This document shows, in pieces, positions 46,335 to 59,640 of a stretch of 64,000 nt of DNA. Position numbers and translations under genes: made by a program. The stretch comes from Podospora bellae-mahoneyi. Lineage: Eukaryota; Ascomycota; Sordariomycetes; Sordariales; Podosporaceae. Position 1 is the first letter of the stretch. Each line of letters begins with the position of its first letter. Under the pieces are notes generated by a model. The model saw only the letters and a program-made list of their open reading frames with translations. It ran no database searches and was not told the origin of the DNA. The stretch is taken from positions 1,178,001 to 1,242,000 of the forward strand of contig NC_085881.1 of the NCBI RefSeq assembly GCF_035222275.1. Direction: 5' to 3'.

Positions 46335-49306
46335 GTCTCGGGTTTGGCATGATGACATGCTGTATAACACTATATGACGTGGGGAATGAATACACGAGGC
46401 ACCACTTCTTTTTCTCATTGTATTCGGTATGGAGGGCTTCCAACAGTGAGCAGTTGGTGTGACGGGTAGGGGGGAGACCAAGGACAAAGACAAGTGGATT
46501 TGCTTTTGATATTATATCATCTTTACGATGGTCCCTGGAGTTTGGTTTTTCGTTGCGATTGATGGCACTGGCGTTTTTGAGGTTTTACGAATTTTGATGT
46601 AGGTAATGGGAGGGTCGCATAGGAGACATATCTTCACACAGCACAACCACAGCGCGCTCCATACACATACACACACGTGGAATCTTCCTACGGCAGATGC
46701 ACTGCATAACATACCTACATAGGGGAGGGAGAAGCTGCATGCATGAAGCTTTGTTGAAATCCTTCACTTTTGGGAGATCATGTCCCACTTGGCGTTTGGA
46801 GACTTGGAGACTGGGTTCCCAGCCTCGCGGGTTCAGCCTTTCCCCACGCCCAGGCCAAGAGGAATTCATGATGGCACCATCTGGTCTGCTTTTGTTTACA
46901 GATTTCCCCATCACGAGATGCCGGTAACCGTGGGGCATTTCATCACGGGTCTAATGCATGAGAACAGCCTTACCGATGAGGGGTTGATCTCACCGCTGTT
47001 TTGTTATTGTTGGATTTTGATGTCTTGGCTTTGGGACCCAGAACCCGAGAGTTGATTCTGCGACGGTTCTGGCGGATGGAGGGTATATTCAAGATGAGGG
47101 GTTGTGGTTATGATTGCCACCTTTCTGGGGTGTCGGAAGAGGTGTTTGGTGGTTATCAGGCACGATGAAGAGATTTGAGGGTGAGGTAACTGGAAGCGCT
47201 TGGGGTAGATACGATAGATAGATAGGGTGTTGAGTTGAGTTTACTTTACATGGCGCTCTTCCATCATCTTCAAGATCATTCACAGATGCCCCGCGAAGCA
47301 TTGGAGGTTATCGTCCTCGGCGATCATCACAAGCTTTGTTTCTTGGGCTTTCGGGCGCTAGAGGGAGACCATGTTACCGCGGGGAGGTTGGGCTTTTTGA
47401 TATTGACATGGATGCCCTTGAAGCTGTTGAAGCTGAACGCGGGGTTGGGCGGTTTGAGTCTTGAATCGGGGACCGGGAATGATATTGCATGATTCTCGCT
47501 ACATATCTGCTTGGTTTGACAATGTTTCCAGCCATGAATTATTCCAGAATAGCAATCACCATTCGTAAACCAGAGATATCAGCAGAGACAGGTGTGAATA
47601 TCGAAGCACAGTCCGAGACGGCCGACGACCCTTGCATGCGGCAGGCGGGCCGGGGTACAAAAGATGGACCAATTCCAACGTTCCTCTATCAAATGTTAGC
47701 GGGGAACACGGACAACGGTGTCCAATAACTAGCATCCTACAGCGAACCACGAATGTCTACGCCTACCAGACGACCCCATCGCCGTTGATGTTCGCCAGCA
47801 TCGTTGGGCGATTTGATATTTCCCTCATTGTGTAGCCCTGTGAGGTCTTCGATCCATTTCATGAGAATATCGAAGCAAATCAAGTGCGACATTTACCATG
47901 AAGGCCATGCGAATGAGAACAAACCAAAAATTTCTTTGGCTGATGCGTTGGCATCTGTGGATCCCCCACACAAGAAAAAGAAGGGCGGGCCAGCCGCGGC
48001 AAGGAGGTAGAGATGGCGGTTCTTCCACAGGCAGATAACCACGTAGCACGCCAGTGACACCACACCTCTTCATTCTTTTTCACCATCACACACCTACGGC
48101 GGCCACACGGGTAGACCCTTTGGCGCTTTTTCTGGATCTGCGAGAGAAAGTTCGAAATACTTGGGACTCCCCGCGGTTTGGAGGGGTGAGGGGTTGTCAC
48201 TGGGACTCCTGTCTCTGCCATGCTCACCACCCCACCAGCTGCCACACTTTGAGGGGTGCGTATGTGTGGTTCAGGGACAGGAACAGAAGAGGTGTCAAGC
48301 CAGGAGGATCGGGATGGAGTGAATAAGGGGATGGTAGTTGTTGAAGCCCAATATCATCCCAATAGCGCTCATTGTTCTTTGGCCATGCCTCATTTTATAT
48401 GGGTGGCTTCTTCATCTGATGTTCAGTCAGTCCGTCATGACCGTGATGGCCTATGTAATGAGCTGCGGATCCCCATGAGATTTGGCCAATCTTGGGACTC
48501 TGCTACACTGGTAGCTTGCGTGATTTGCCTCCTTGTAGAAGATATCATGATGAAGAGGGAAGGTTGGTTCGAGGTGATATGCTCTATTCCCGCGAGTAGT
48601 ATCCATTCGACGTGGCGCCACTGCAGGTCGGTGGGCCAATGTCTGCGGTTCAATGCAGTCACTTGAGCGAAAAGACCAGCCGAATTGACCTCTTGCGTGG
48701 GGTTGTGATGGGTTTGAAATGTTCTTGCCAAGACTCAGACGCACCCATCTTTTTACGCACCTGCCCCTCACTCTCGTCTGTTTGCACCAGGGTGCTCCCA
48801 TCAACTGGAGAATTCTCGACAAGGTCAAGGCAAGAATTTTGCATCTTTTCACCTTTCTTGCCTTCCTGCTTCAGACCGAGGCTTTGTTTTCTTTCTCTCT
48901 CCTCTTTTGTTGCCCAACACAACAAAACCGACCAAAAAAACAGTGATCCGATCTTCGCCGTCGTCTTGTTTACTTTTTCCTCTCTCTCTCTTTCCCGTCT
49001 CACCCACCCTACCTACGAGCGAGACTTCCTCTCTCGGTCTGACCAGAGTCGCGGCCAACCACAGCCCGTCATACACCACCCCCCCTCTCTGCCGACTGTG
49101 CATATTCCAGCACACGACATACATTAAACAACCCCTCCAGAAAGCAGGCCCGTCCCCGACATCGTCCAGCCAGACTGCACGGCACACGGCCACCACGCAG
49201 CACGAAAGCCCCACCTTTTTCTCACTTTGGGCACCCAATCTGCAGCCTTCCGATATACCACGAGCCAGAACCAGCCGAGCCGTAACCAGGCCACAAGTCC
49301 GTCTGC
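46335..49306. other. Intergenic region upstream of the giant repeat gene
   Basis: About 3 kb between two genes on the same strand. It should hold the snf7 3' UTR and the promoter and leader of the giant gene, whose last 400 bases are pyrimidine-rich. Frames of 60-170 codons occur on both strands, mostly without ATG or family features. No gene is supported. Confidence 0.5.
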
Positions 49307-52300
49307 ATGGAGAATAATAAGAGAGCCCCTCAGGTCATGTCCGTCGAGATTTCCTCCGACAAGGCAAAGGTAGATGTCCCACAAGTATGAGTCTCCCTCA
49401 AGATGTCGAGTTTAGTCCAGCTAGGACCACCCTTCATTGGGCCCAAAGCGACTATGATTATGATCAAGTTCAGTATGCCGACTTTAGCCAAATACAGGAA
49501 GCCAAATATGGAGATGTGAAATACCTCCAAGTATCCGAAAGTGAGATGGACGATCAAGAGATTGAGGGTGAGTTTTCTCCAACATGGTCCCAATCCTGCT
49601 ACACATGTGACATGTCTGCTGATACACACCACATCAGGCAATGGCGAGTTCACCCACCAGCATAATCCCAGGGACTCGATAGCGTCTCTCACCAACTCAG
49701 AGCCATCATCAGCCCCCCTCTCAAAGAACGCCAAGAAGAACAAGAAGAAGGCAGCGAAGAAGAAGGCAGCCAAGGAGGCCGAGAAGGAAGCCGAGAAAGA
49801 AGCCGAGCCACAACCCGAAGCCGAAACTGTGCCGACACCAGCCGCGGAGCCGACGCCGGAGCCGACAACGGAGGCCAAGGAGGAAGCCGAGGGAGAGGCT
49901 TCGGCCGCCAAGAAGAAGAACAAGAAGAAAAAGAAGAAGAACAAGAGCAGCGTCGACTCGACACCTGCTACATCTTCTGACTCTCTTGCCCCCGCTGCCG
50001 CCGAGCCAACATCAGAAGCCCCTGCGACTGAAGAGCAACCCAAGGTTAAGGAGGTCAAGGAACGCAGTCTCGAGGCCCCTGCTGCTGAGAGCAAGCAGAA
50101 TGAGGAGCCCAGGGCTGAGGAGAAGGTTGAGGAAACCAGTGCCCCTGCTGCTGCTGCTGAGCCAACGCCTGTCGCCGAGGTGACCGAGACCAAGGAGACT
50201 GAAGCTCCCGCTGCTGAGGTCGCCACACCCGAGGGGAAGGAGGAGGAAAAGCCCACAGAAGATGCTGCTCCCGCCCCTGAAGCTGCTGCTCCAGTAGAGA
50301 AGGTCGAAGATGCTGCGTCCTCAACGCCCGCCCCTGAGCCAGAAGCTGCCGAGGAGGCTGCCCCCACATCTGCTGTTGACCCCACGCCAGCAGAGGCTGC
50401 CGCTGAGGTGAAGGAGGAGCCAGCTGCCGAGCCCAAGTCTGAGGACATCGCAGAGGCGCCTGCTGCCGAGACAGTGGTCGAAGCCGAAAAGTCCTTCGCT
50501 GAGGTTGCGGCCCCAGATGCTACTGAGGGTGCTGCCCCCGTTGTCATTGATCTCAAGTCTGAGCCTGAGGTTGAGAAGCCTCAAGAGGAGACCAAGGAGG
50601 TTGAGGCGCCCAAGGTTGAGGAGCCAGCTAAGGAGGCTGAGAAGACCGAGCAGGAATCCGCCCCTGTTGCCGACGCCACCCTAGAGCCTACGCCTGTTGA
50701 GCAGTCAACACCTGCTAAGGAGGTCAAGCCTGCTGAGTCTGAGAAGACTGCCGAGCCAGAGGTTGAGCCTACTCCTGAGACCAAGGAGGAACCCGCCACT
50801 CAAGCTAAGGAGGAGCCAGTTGCCGAACCAGTCCCTGGGGCCAAGGAGGAGCCTGCTGTCGCTGAGCCAGTTGCTGAAGCGAAGGAGGAACCTACTGTCG
50901 CCGAGCTTGTCACAGAGTCCAAGGATGAACCAGTTGCCGAGGGCGTCAAGGAACAGACTGCTGTTGAGACCAAGGAGGAGGCCACCCATGACGTCAAGGA
51001 GGAGGTTGCACCCGAGACCGAGGTCAAGGCTGAGGCTGCTCCCGAGGTGATGGAGGAGCCCGCTTCCGAAGTCAAGGAGGAAGCTGCTGCAACTGCCCCT
51101 GAAGTTAAGGGGGAGGATACCCCCGAGATCAAGACTGAAGAGGCTGAGGTCAAGACTGAGGATATCCCTGAGGCGAAGGAGGAAGCCGCTCCAGAGGTCA
51201 AGGAGGAGGCTGCCGCTGAGGTTAAGGACGAGACTCCCGAGGTCAAGGAAGAGGCTGTCGAAATCAAGATTGAGGAGGCTGATGTCAAGATTGCGGCCAT
51301 TCCCGAGGCGAAGGAGGAGGCTGCTCCTGATGCTAATGAGGAGGCCACTCCCAAGGCTGCCGTTGAGGCCACCCTTGAAGTCAAGGAGGAGACTGCCACA
51401 GAGACCAAGGAAGAGGCTGTTGTGGAGTCTACTGCTGAGGTCAAGGAGGAGCCCGTCGTCGACGCCCCCACCGAGGCCAAGGACGAAGCTCCTGTTGAGG
51501 CTGTGCCTGAAGCCAAGGAGGATGTTGCTGCTGAGACCAAGGAGCAGTCCACCTCTGAAGAGAAAGACGAGCCTGTTGCTGAGATTGAACAACCTGCCAC
51601 TGAGACCAAGGAAGAGGCCGCCCCTGAGGCTAAGACTGAGGCTGTCCCAGAAGTCACGGATGCCGTACCCGAGACCAAGGACGACGCTGCTCCCGAAGCC
51701 AAGGAGGAAGCTGTTGCTGAGCCCAAGACCGAGGTGGTCGAGGAGCCCAAGGATGAGCCTGCTGCAGAGATAACTGTGGAGGACAAGGATGTGTCTTACG
51801 CCGAAGTTGCCGCTGCTGAGCCCGCCGGCGAGGCCAAGGAGGCTACTCCTGAGACCAAGGAGGAGACTGTCCCTGAGACCGAGGAGGAGCCAGCTGTCGA
51901 AGCCAAGCAAGAGCCTGCTCCCGAGACCAAGGATGAGCCCGCTGCTGAGGTAAAGGAGGATACGACCACTGAGACAGTTGCTGAGTCCAAAGATGAGCCA
52001 GTGGCTGAGGTCAAGGAGACTGCCCCTGAGCCTGCCGTTGAGGCCAAGGAGGAGCCAGTACCCGAGACCAAGGAGGAGTCTATTCCCGAACCTGCTGTTG
52101 AAGCTAAAGAGGATGCCCCAGAGCCAGCCCCTAAGACTAAGGAGTCTGCTCCTGAGGCCCCGGTTGCTGAAATCAAGGAGGAGCCTGCCGTTGAAACCAA
52201 GGAGGAACCTGCCGTTGAGGCTAAGGATGAGTCAGCGGTTGAGACCAAGGAGGAGTCTTATGCTGAAGTCGCCGCGGCTGCTGTCGAGACCAAGGAGGAA

Positions 52301-55300
52301 ACCGCCACCGAGACAAAGGATGAGCCCGCGGTCGAAGCCACGGAGGCTCAGGTTGAGGAGTCTGCTCCTGAGCCCGTTGTTGAGGAGTCTGCTCCTGAGC
52401 CCGTTGTTGAGGCCAAGGAGGAGCTCACCCCAGCGCCAGTAGAGGAGGCGAAGATTGTACCTGCCGCTGAGCCTTCTTCTGAGGTGAAGGAAGAAGCTGA
52501 GCCAACTTCCGTCGAGGACTCCAAGCAGGAGGAGCCCGAGGTCAAGGAACCTGTCGCCGAGAACAAGGAGGAGTCCTACGCTGAGGTCGCCGCCGCTCCC
52601 GCTCCGGAGGAGACAGTCAAGGAGGAGAAGCCCGCAGTTGAGTAAGTTTATGCGGTTGTCGTGTTATCAGTTGCATTCAAAGGCTAACGATATGTTGTAG
52701 GGAATCTGCCGCCAAGGAAGATGCGCCAGTCACTGAGGACAAGCCCGAGCCCGAGACTGCTGAGGAGCCTGCCAAGCCCGAGGAGGCCAAAGAGGGGGTC
52801 GCTGCTGAGCCTGCTGTCGAGAAGACTGCTGAGCCTGCTGCCGAGCCTGCTGAGGAGACTGTCGTCGAGTCTACTCCTGAGAAGGTCGCCGAACCCGCTG
52901 AGAAGTCTGCTGAGCCGGTTGCTGAGAAGGTTGTCGAACCAGTTGGTGAGAAGGTTACCGAAGCTGCTGATGAGCATGTCGCCGAGCCTGTCGCCGAGAA
53001 GGCTGCCGAGTCTACTGACGAGACCGTTGCCGAGCTCAAGGAGCAGGTTGGTGTTGCCGGGACTGTTACTGCTGTTGCCGGAACTGTTGCTGCCGCCACC
53101 GAGATTGTTGCTGAGGCTGCCACTTCTGTAGCCGACACTGTTGCTGCGACTTTTTCTGAGCCAGCTGATAAGGCTGCCGAAGAAGCTGACAAGTCGACTC
53201 CAGTTGAGGAGAAGACCGAGGAAGAGCCGGCCGCTGTTCAAGCTGAGAGTGGTTCCGTTGCTGAGCCTGTTCCAGCTGTCGAAGAATCTGCCAAGGCTGC
53301 CGAGACCGTTGAGGAGAAGGCCGCTCCCGTCGAGGAGGCCCCGGAGACTACCCCTGAGCCTGCAGCTGAAATCAAGCCTGAGACTGAAACCGAAGTTGCT
53401 GCCCCCGCCTCTACTGAGGAGGTTGACAGCACCCCAGCTTCTGTCGACAGGGCTATTGTCGAGGAGACTCCTGCACCTGTCGAAGAGGTCGCCAAGGTCG
53501 AGCCTACTGAAGAGATCAAGCCTGCCTCAACCGAGGACGCCAAGGTTGAAATCGCTGAGGAGACCAAGCCTGAGGAGATCAAGATCGGAATTGTCGAAGA
53601 GGCTCAGCCTGAGGTTGCCGAGACCGCCACTGAAGCTGTCGAGGAGACCAAGGTTCCCGCACCTGTGGAGGAGGCCAAGGCCGAGTCCGCTGAGGAGACC
53701 AAGACTCCCGAGCCTGTCGAGGAGGCCAAGCCTGCGCCAGTAGAAGAGTTCAAGGCTGAAACTGTCGAAAACGTCAAGACTGAAGCTGCTGAAGCGCCCA
53801 AGGCTGATCCAGTCGAGGAACTCAACGCTGTTGAGCCGGTTGAGCAAGTTATCGCCCCAGCTGCTGAGAGTGTCGAGGCACCCAAGGAAGAGTCCCAGCC
53901 TGAGCCAGTGGTCGAGAGACCCCTTGTCGTCGAAGCTCCCGTCGAAGCTCCCAAGGTGGTTGCCGCTGAACCCGTGGTCGAGGCGCCTATCGAAGCACCC
54001 AAGGAGGTCGTTGCTGAGCCCGTTGTCGCGGCGGCCAGATCCCTTCCCGAGACTGTCGAGAAGGTTGAGCAGGAGGAGAGTAAGGACACCGTTGGGCCAA
54101 TTCCCAGCGAGAACAAGGATGAGAAGGCTTCAGGTGAGGAACACCCAATCCCAGTATTGCTTGATACTCCCGGTGGCTTGGCAGGAGAGGAGATTTCAGA
54201 ATGCATTTCGGAGCCAAAGGACATGGACACGGACTTGCAACAATCGGATACCCATGATACCCCCATTACCCATGATACCCATGATACCCAGGACGCGAGT
54301 GCGGCTATTTCTTCTGTTGACAACAATGATACCCTTGACACACCTAATATCGATAATACCCCTGGCGAGGAGGAGGTCGTCCCGGTGACGACCAATGAGA
54401 CAGAAGTCACGGTGGACGACAAGGAGGCTGTCAAGACAGTGGAAGAGGACAAGTCTGATGTCACTCCATCGGACGAGAATCTTGCGGCGGCGGAGTCCAA
54501 GGAACCGGCGTCTTCCATCCAGGAGCCCGAGGCCAAGGACGACAAACCAGAGACTGAGGCAGCCCCCGAACCTGAAATCGCCCACGCGGAGACGGCGCCA
54601 GTCGTCGAGGCCGAACCAGTTGTGGAGAGCACCCAGATCGAAGAGCCCACCTTGCCAGAGGTGAAGACACCATTCGCTGACGTTGAAGAAGCTCTGGAAG
54701 AACCCCCCTCTAGGACCAAGGAGCCCACTGAAGACTCCTCTCCTGTCGTCACTGATGATGCTAGCATTACTGTGGAGGAAGCCACTCAGCAGTCTGAGGA
54801 GGAGAAGGAGCAGCCCATCATCGAACAGTCTAGCACCGAAACCCCTGCCGTTCAAGAATCCGTCGATGTCACCAGCACCCCAGAAGTTGAGAAGTCGGTG
54901 GTTGAGGAAGTTGCTGTTCCGGAGAAGGAGGAGGTTGCTCCCGAAGTCGAGTCTGTGGAGAAGACTGAGGAGGTTGAGCCGGTTGAAGTCTCAGATGCCA
55001 AGGTCGCCCAGTCTGTCGACGATGCTCAAGCCGTAAACGACAAGTCCGATAGCCCAGTTGCTGCTATTGCGGTTGCTGCCGGCATTGCTTCTGCTGCTGC
55101 TATCGCCGCTACCGCCGCCTCAATCGAGGAGCCTGCCGCTGGCGAGAAGGCTGTTGTTGATGAGCCTGAAGTATCCGAGAAAACTGAGGAGCCGATCAAA
55201 GTTGACGAGCCTGTTGCTGTTGCCGATAAGTCTGTTATTGCCGATAAACCTGCCACCACCGAGGAGATTGTCATTGCCGCTGCCGAAGAGCCTATCGAGA

Positions 55301-58032
55301 CTGACAAGCCCACTAGTGTCAGCGAATCACGCAGCATTGACGAGCCGCCCGTCTCTGTCGAGGAACATGTTGATGCTGAGCACGTCGTTCCTGCTGCTGC
55401 TGTTCCTTCGGAGATCTCAGCCAGGTCTGTGGAGTCAGCTATTGACACCGCTTCAGTCGTGGCTGAGAACGAGGCGCCCGTAGTCGTCCCGGCCCAGGAA
55501 CCGGAGCAAATCTCTGACGCTGCTTCTGAGGACTTTGTCCTGATTGAAGCAGAATCCATCCCCAAGGAGGCAACTGAAGAAGAAGCGGTTCTCATCGACC
55601 AATCCATTGCCTCGCTCAAGCAGGTCGCCAGTGAAGTCGAAACAGAAGCCCTTGCAGCAGCTGTTGAGGAGAAGTCCGTCAACGAGACGGTTGTGGAGCC
55701 TGCCGTCGAAGTGACTGCCCAACACGCCGCCGAACCCGATGTTGAGTCTAGGACCAAGCCTGACGCCCCTAAGGAGGTGTCTGTGTCAGACTTTGCCATT
55801 CCTGTGGCTGCTGCCGCCGGAGCTGCTGCTTTCGGGGTTGCCGCCGGTGAAGCGACCAAGGAGGAAGCTCCAGTCACCGAACGCTCGCTCCCCAAGTCTT
55901 TGGCCCAGGTTGAGCGTGATGACGTAGTTTTGGACTACGATCCTAGAGATACCAATCTCTCATTCGGCACACAGACAACTTACCCACTACCTACTGACAC
56001 ATCTTTTACCTTGCCGACTGACACAACCTACACATTGCCAACTGACACATCGTTCTCGCTGCCTACCGAGAAGACTGCTTCCGAGTCTCTTTCCAGGGGT
56101 CTTGCCTCGACTGAGGAGTCGAAAAAAGAAGAAACCTCTGAAGGCAAGTCTTTTGCTAAGGAACTCGCCCTTGGTGCAGGCGTTGTAGGTGCTTTGGGTG
56201 CTGCCACCGCCGTGGCTGCCCACACAGCTTCGGATAAAGAGTCTAGTGATGCGGTGAAGCGCCTGGAGGCGTATGCCGCCATTTTCGATAACGAACCCAA
56301 GGACAAGGTCTCCAGCCGCTCTCTTCCCCAAGATGGCGCCAAGAACACGACAATCGAGTCTTCTGAGGCTGTGAGCGAGACGGTTCCGCTCACTGAATCT
56401 TTCCACATGGTGGACAAGAAGGACGGCCAAGAGGTGGCGAGGGGTGGTGAAGAGGCGAAGAGTGATGGTGAGGACATTGTTGCCGCGCGGCCTGCTATTA
56501 TTGCTGTTACTTCTGCTGGTCCCAAGGAAACGATAACTGACGATGCCGTTCTTACCACTCAAAGGTCAACAATTCCAGGATCCCGAGGACCCGATGAAAC
56601 CCAAGGAGAAGAAGTCATTGTTGACTTCCGTGTACCCACCCCTGCTCTTATTCTTCCTGACCTCAATGACCCTGTGGCTCGCGAGTTAGGCCGGATGCGC
56701 AGTTTACGCCGGCAGCGCAGAAACACGATCAAGCAGGCGGAAGAGATGGTGGCAGCCGCCGTCGTCTTGTACGCCACAGCCGATATTCTCAGCCCGCCAG
56801 GAAGTCCGACAACCGAGAATCCAGGAGCCGATGTCCTTGGTCTAACCGAAATGCATTCTGACGTGAAGGGGAAAGGAAAGGAAGTGCAAGTGTTTACCGA
56901 TGGAGAAAGAGGGAGGCGCAGATCGAGGGACGAGCAAGAAGTTTCTGCTCTCGTGACTGACCTCTCAGCAGACAAAGACAGGTCGAGGACTGATGAAGGC
57001 AGACGAAGACGCCGTAGCCATCACTCGAGCCGCTCTTACCGTGATCTTGAAAGCCGTGATCGTGACCTTGGTGATGCTCACGACTATCGAGATCTCAGCA
57101 AGGACGGCTCGCGGCACTCTTATTCTCGCCGCCACCGATCCGAGAGCTACAATTCGTCTCGCTCTCTTGGCGCTGATGAGCGCCCTCGCACTCCTCCCGC
57201 ACAAGACAAAGACAGCAGTTATCCTCCTGAACACCGAAGCCCTCGCAAGCAACGCACCCCCGAGGAGCAGGCTGCTCACGACAAGCGAAAGGAGGAGCGC
57301 CGCCGTCTCCGTGAACTCGAGAGGGCCAGGGAGGAGATACCAGCTTCTCCCACCTCGCCAACCAAAGAAGAGCGCGTCAAGGAGAGATCAGCACCACGTC
57401 AACGATCTGAGCGTGATCTTTCCGAACGTGATCGTTCTGATCGTGACCGTGCTGAACGCTCTGAGCACCGCCGTCGTCGTCATAGTCACAGCCGCGCCAG
57501 CGTGGAGTTTGATGTGCCATCTTCCAGCAGGAAGACGGAGCCCGTCTTGAACTCCAGAGAAGGGGTGCCCATGCCACCTTCAGCTTCCAGGACATTCCCA
57601 CCCGAACTCAAGCGCTCCAGCACTGGTCGCAGCTCCAGGGCTCGCAGGTCCGAGAGATCAGAGCGGTCAGAGAGGTCTGATGACCGGCTGGCTCGTGACG
57701 ACGATTATCGACCCAGCAGCCGAGAGCACCGCGAACATCGCGAGCCTAGAGTACGCAGGTCCGAGGATCGGATTGTTCGTGATGAGGAGGTCCCCCGGCC
57801 AAGAAGCAGCAAGAGATCAACAGCCAATGTGCTTGATACTAAAGATTCGGCCGCCTCTGTCGGCGATGCTTCCATCGGCAAGGGTGCCGCCTCGATCAGC
57901 AGCACTGGCGAGCACGAGTCAGCGTCTCACCGGGCAAAGAGGCAGGAGAAGCGCGAGAAGGTGCGGGAGAGCGAAACCAAAGAGAAGGGCGGTATTCGTG
58001 GTGCTTTCAAGCGTCTTTTCACGAGAGGTTAA
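49307..58032 (+). CDS. Giant acidic Glu/Ala/Pro/Lys repeat protein with basic Arg/Ser-rich tail
   Basis: Four exons: 49307-49384, 49498-49567, 49638-52641 and 52701-58032, giving about 2,827 aa (2,817 from the ATG at 49337). The last intron (59 nt, GGCTAACG branch) joins VE to ESAAKEDAP in frame. No stop interrupts 52701-58032. The short second exon (EAKYGDVKYLQVSESEMDD) is the least certain. After a Lys-rich block (KKNKKKAAKKKAAKEAE), some 2,000 residues are degenerate VKEE.A.E/ETKEEPA repeats. Later come three Ala-rich hydrophobic blocks (55051-55125, 55790-55850, 56161-56232), a LPTDTSF/LPTDTTY repeat (about 55980-56062), a short ordered-looking segment (LNDPVARELGRMRSLRRQRRN), then an Arg/Ser/Glu-rich basic region and an ending GGIRGAFKRLFTRG. 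It resembles proteins loosely named involucrin repeat proteins in moulds. A leashin-like septal or Woronin-body tether is one possibility. Function unknown. Confidence 0.75.
54247..54291. repeat. Short (ACCCATGAT)n tandem repeat inside the giant gene
   Basis: Repeated CCATGATAC units encode HDTPITHDTHDTQ. The repeat keeps reading frame. Confidence 0.8.
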
Positions 58033-58808
58033 AGTTTGCAAATTTGGTGAACACAAGACACAAGACACGGAGGAGGAATGCATGAGGCTTTTATGAGGAC
58101 ATGACCGTTGTTTCTCTTTTTTTCGTTTTTCAACTCCTTTTTTTTTCGGTCTGACGATGGGAAATGAAGATTGATGATAATGGGAAATGATAAAGCGGTT
58201 ATGGTACTTGGTTTCTTTTGGTGACGATGGATGGTGGAGGAGGGAATTTGGTGGTGGTTGGGGGGATGAGACGATTATGATGGCTGCTGCTTGATCTGAT
58301 GGGTAGATTTGGTTTGGTTTCTGTTGCTGTTTGGGGATGATAATTAGGGAGGAAGAGGGAAGAGATTTGCTCTGGTTTCTTGAGATGGGAATTGAGAATT
58401 GTATGTTATGACTTTATGTGTGGGATATGAATTTCATTTTGATCTTCACTCATCATGCCTCATGAATCTTTGCAACAGTGATGATGACTATGATTTGATA
58501 TGTGGCCATAAGGCGGCCGCCCTTTAATTTTGATGCTAAGGAGAAACTTATAAGGGATGAGCATCACAAAATATTCCACTCGTAATGCGTTAGCTCTTTG
58601 CTTGATCTGTGGCCATCATGAAGACATGAATGGCCGGGCCATAAGCTTGAGTGAGGTAACTAAAATAGTATTTGTATTGTTCATTTTCAGCCGGGCCCTC
58701 GCCACGTATATTTTTGATGATCCATGATAACTCTTAATGAAGCCCCCAGCACCTTTGAACTTTGTTGATCATGTAAACGATGATTCCGTTTCTTATCATG
58801 ACAGTTTT
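58033..58808. other. Convergent intergenic region, giant gene / translin
   Basis: About 780 bases between converging genes, containing both 3' UTRs. It is T/G-rich after the giant gene. Nothing else seen. Confidence 0.6.
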
Positions 58809-59640
58809 TCACTCCCCCTTCTTTTCGTTCTCCGCCCCAGCAGCAGGAATCAACCCCCTCAAACTCAAATCATAAACCACATCCTCGACCTTTTTCACGG
58901 CATACTTGATGCTGTCAACCCTCTTCCTCAGGATATCATTCTTCAAATTCAAGACCTGGAACCCGGCGTGCAGGTCCCTGATGAAGGCGGAGATCTCCAC
59001 CGCGAGGGCGGTGTCGCCGAGCGTGACGGAATTCATCGCCAGGCGGGAGAGGTCGTCGATTATGGAGACGAGGGCGAGGAGGTACTCCTCAGTGGTGATG
59101 TGGAATGCATCGTCTTGGGCGGTGAGGTTCAAAGGGACGGAGTAGTATGTGGCCAGCTGGAGGGGGGTGAGGAGGGTGTGGGTGGATAGCCAGGTGAAGA
59201 GGAGGCAGGTGGAGAGGGAGTCTTGGAGGGGGCGGGTCCATTTGTGGTTGTATCTGGGGAGATGATGGTTAACATTGGGAAACGGGGATGGGGGAAAGGG
59301 GGGAAGGAGGGGACGTACTTGTAGTAAGGATATTGAGATGCAAACGCTGAGAGCTTGCCTACGGTGGCGACTTGGGATTTGATGCCCTCTTCTACTTGGG
59401 GGAGGAGGGTTGCGTCTTTCAGGTAACATTATCAGCCTATACGCTCAAAACACCGGCAGTGGGGGGGGACATACACTTTGACCGCGGGGTTGAGTGAATC
59501 TTGGACAACAAACCCTGCGTGAAGGAGACATGCTGGTGAAGCTCGTCGACAATCTGCTCGAGCTCCTTGCGGACGGTGGTGTCCTCTTCGATCTTGGACT
59601 TGATTTGGTCGAAGAGGGAGGGGTCGATCATGGGGGGCAT
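58809..59640 (-). CDS. tsn: Translin
   Basis: Three exons on the minus strand: 59475-59640, 59319-59415 and 58809-59253, giving 235 aa. The joins give HSTPRSKYATLLPQVEEGI and ASQYPYYKYNHKWTR. The start MPPMIDPSLFDQIKSKI is chosen because upstream codons of the frame read through a CA microsatellite. The all-helical translin domain spans almost the whole protein: TVRKELEQIVDELHQHVSFTQ, YNHKWTRPLQ, TEEYLLALVSIIDDLSRLAMN, DLHAGFQVLNLKNDILRKR. Length matches the family (about 230 aa). Translin forms octameric rings binding single-stranded DNA or RNA and, with TRAX, the C3PO endoribonuclease, which acts in RNA silencing in Drosophila and in tRNA processing in Neurospora (family knowledge). No TRAX partner is seen in this window. 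Confidence 0.93.

Noticed and set aside
49330-56562. Long minus-strand open frames (up to 408 codons) under the giant repeat gene
   Set aside because: They are reverse readings of GAG/GCT/AAG-rich repeats, giving Ser/Ala- or Leu/Arg-rich nonsense with no splice logic or family features.
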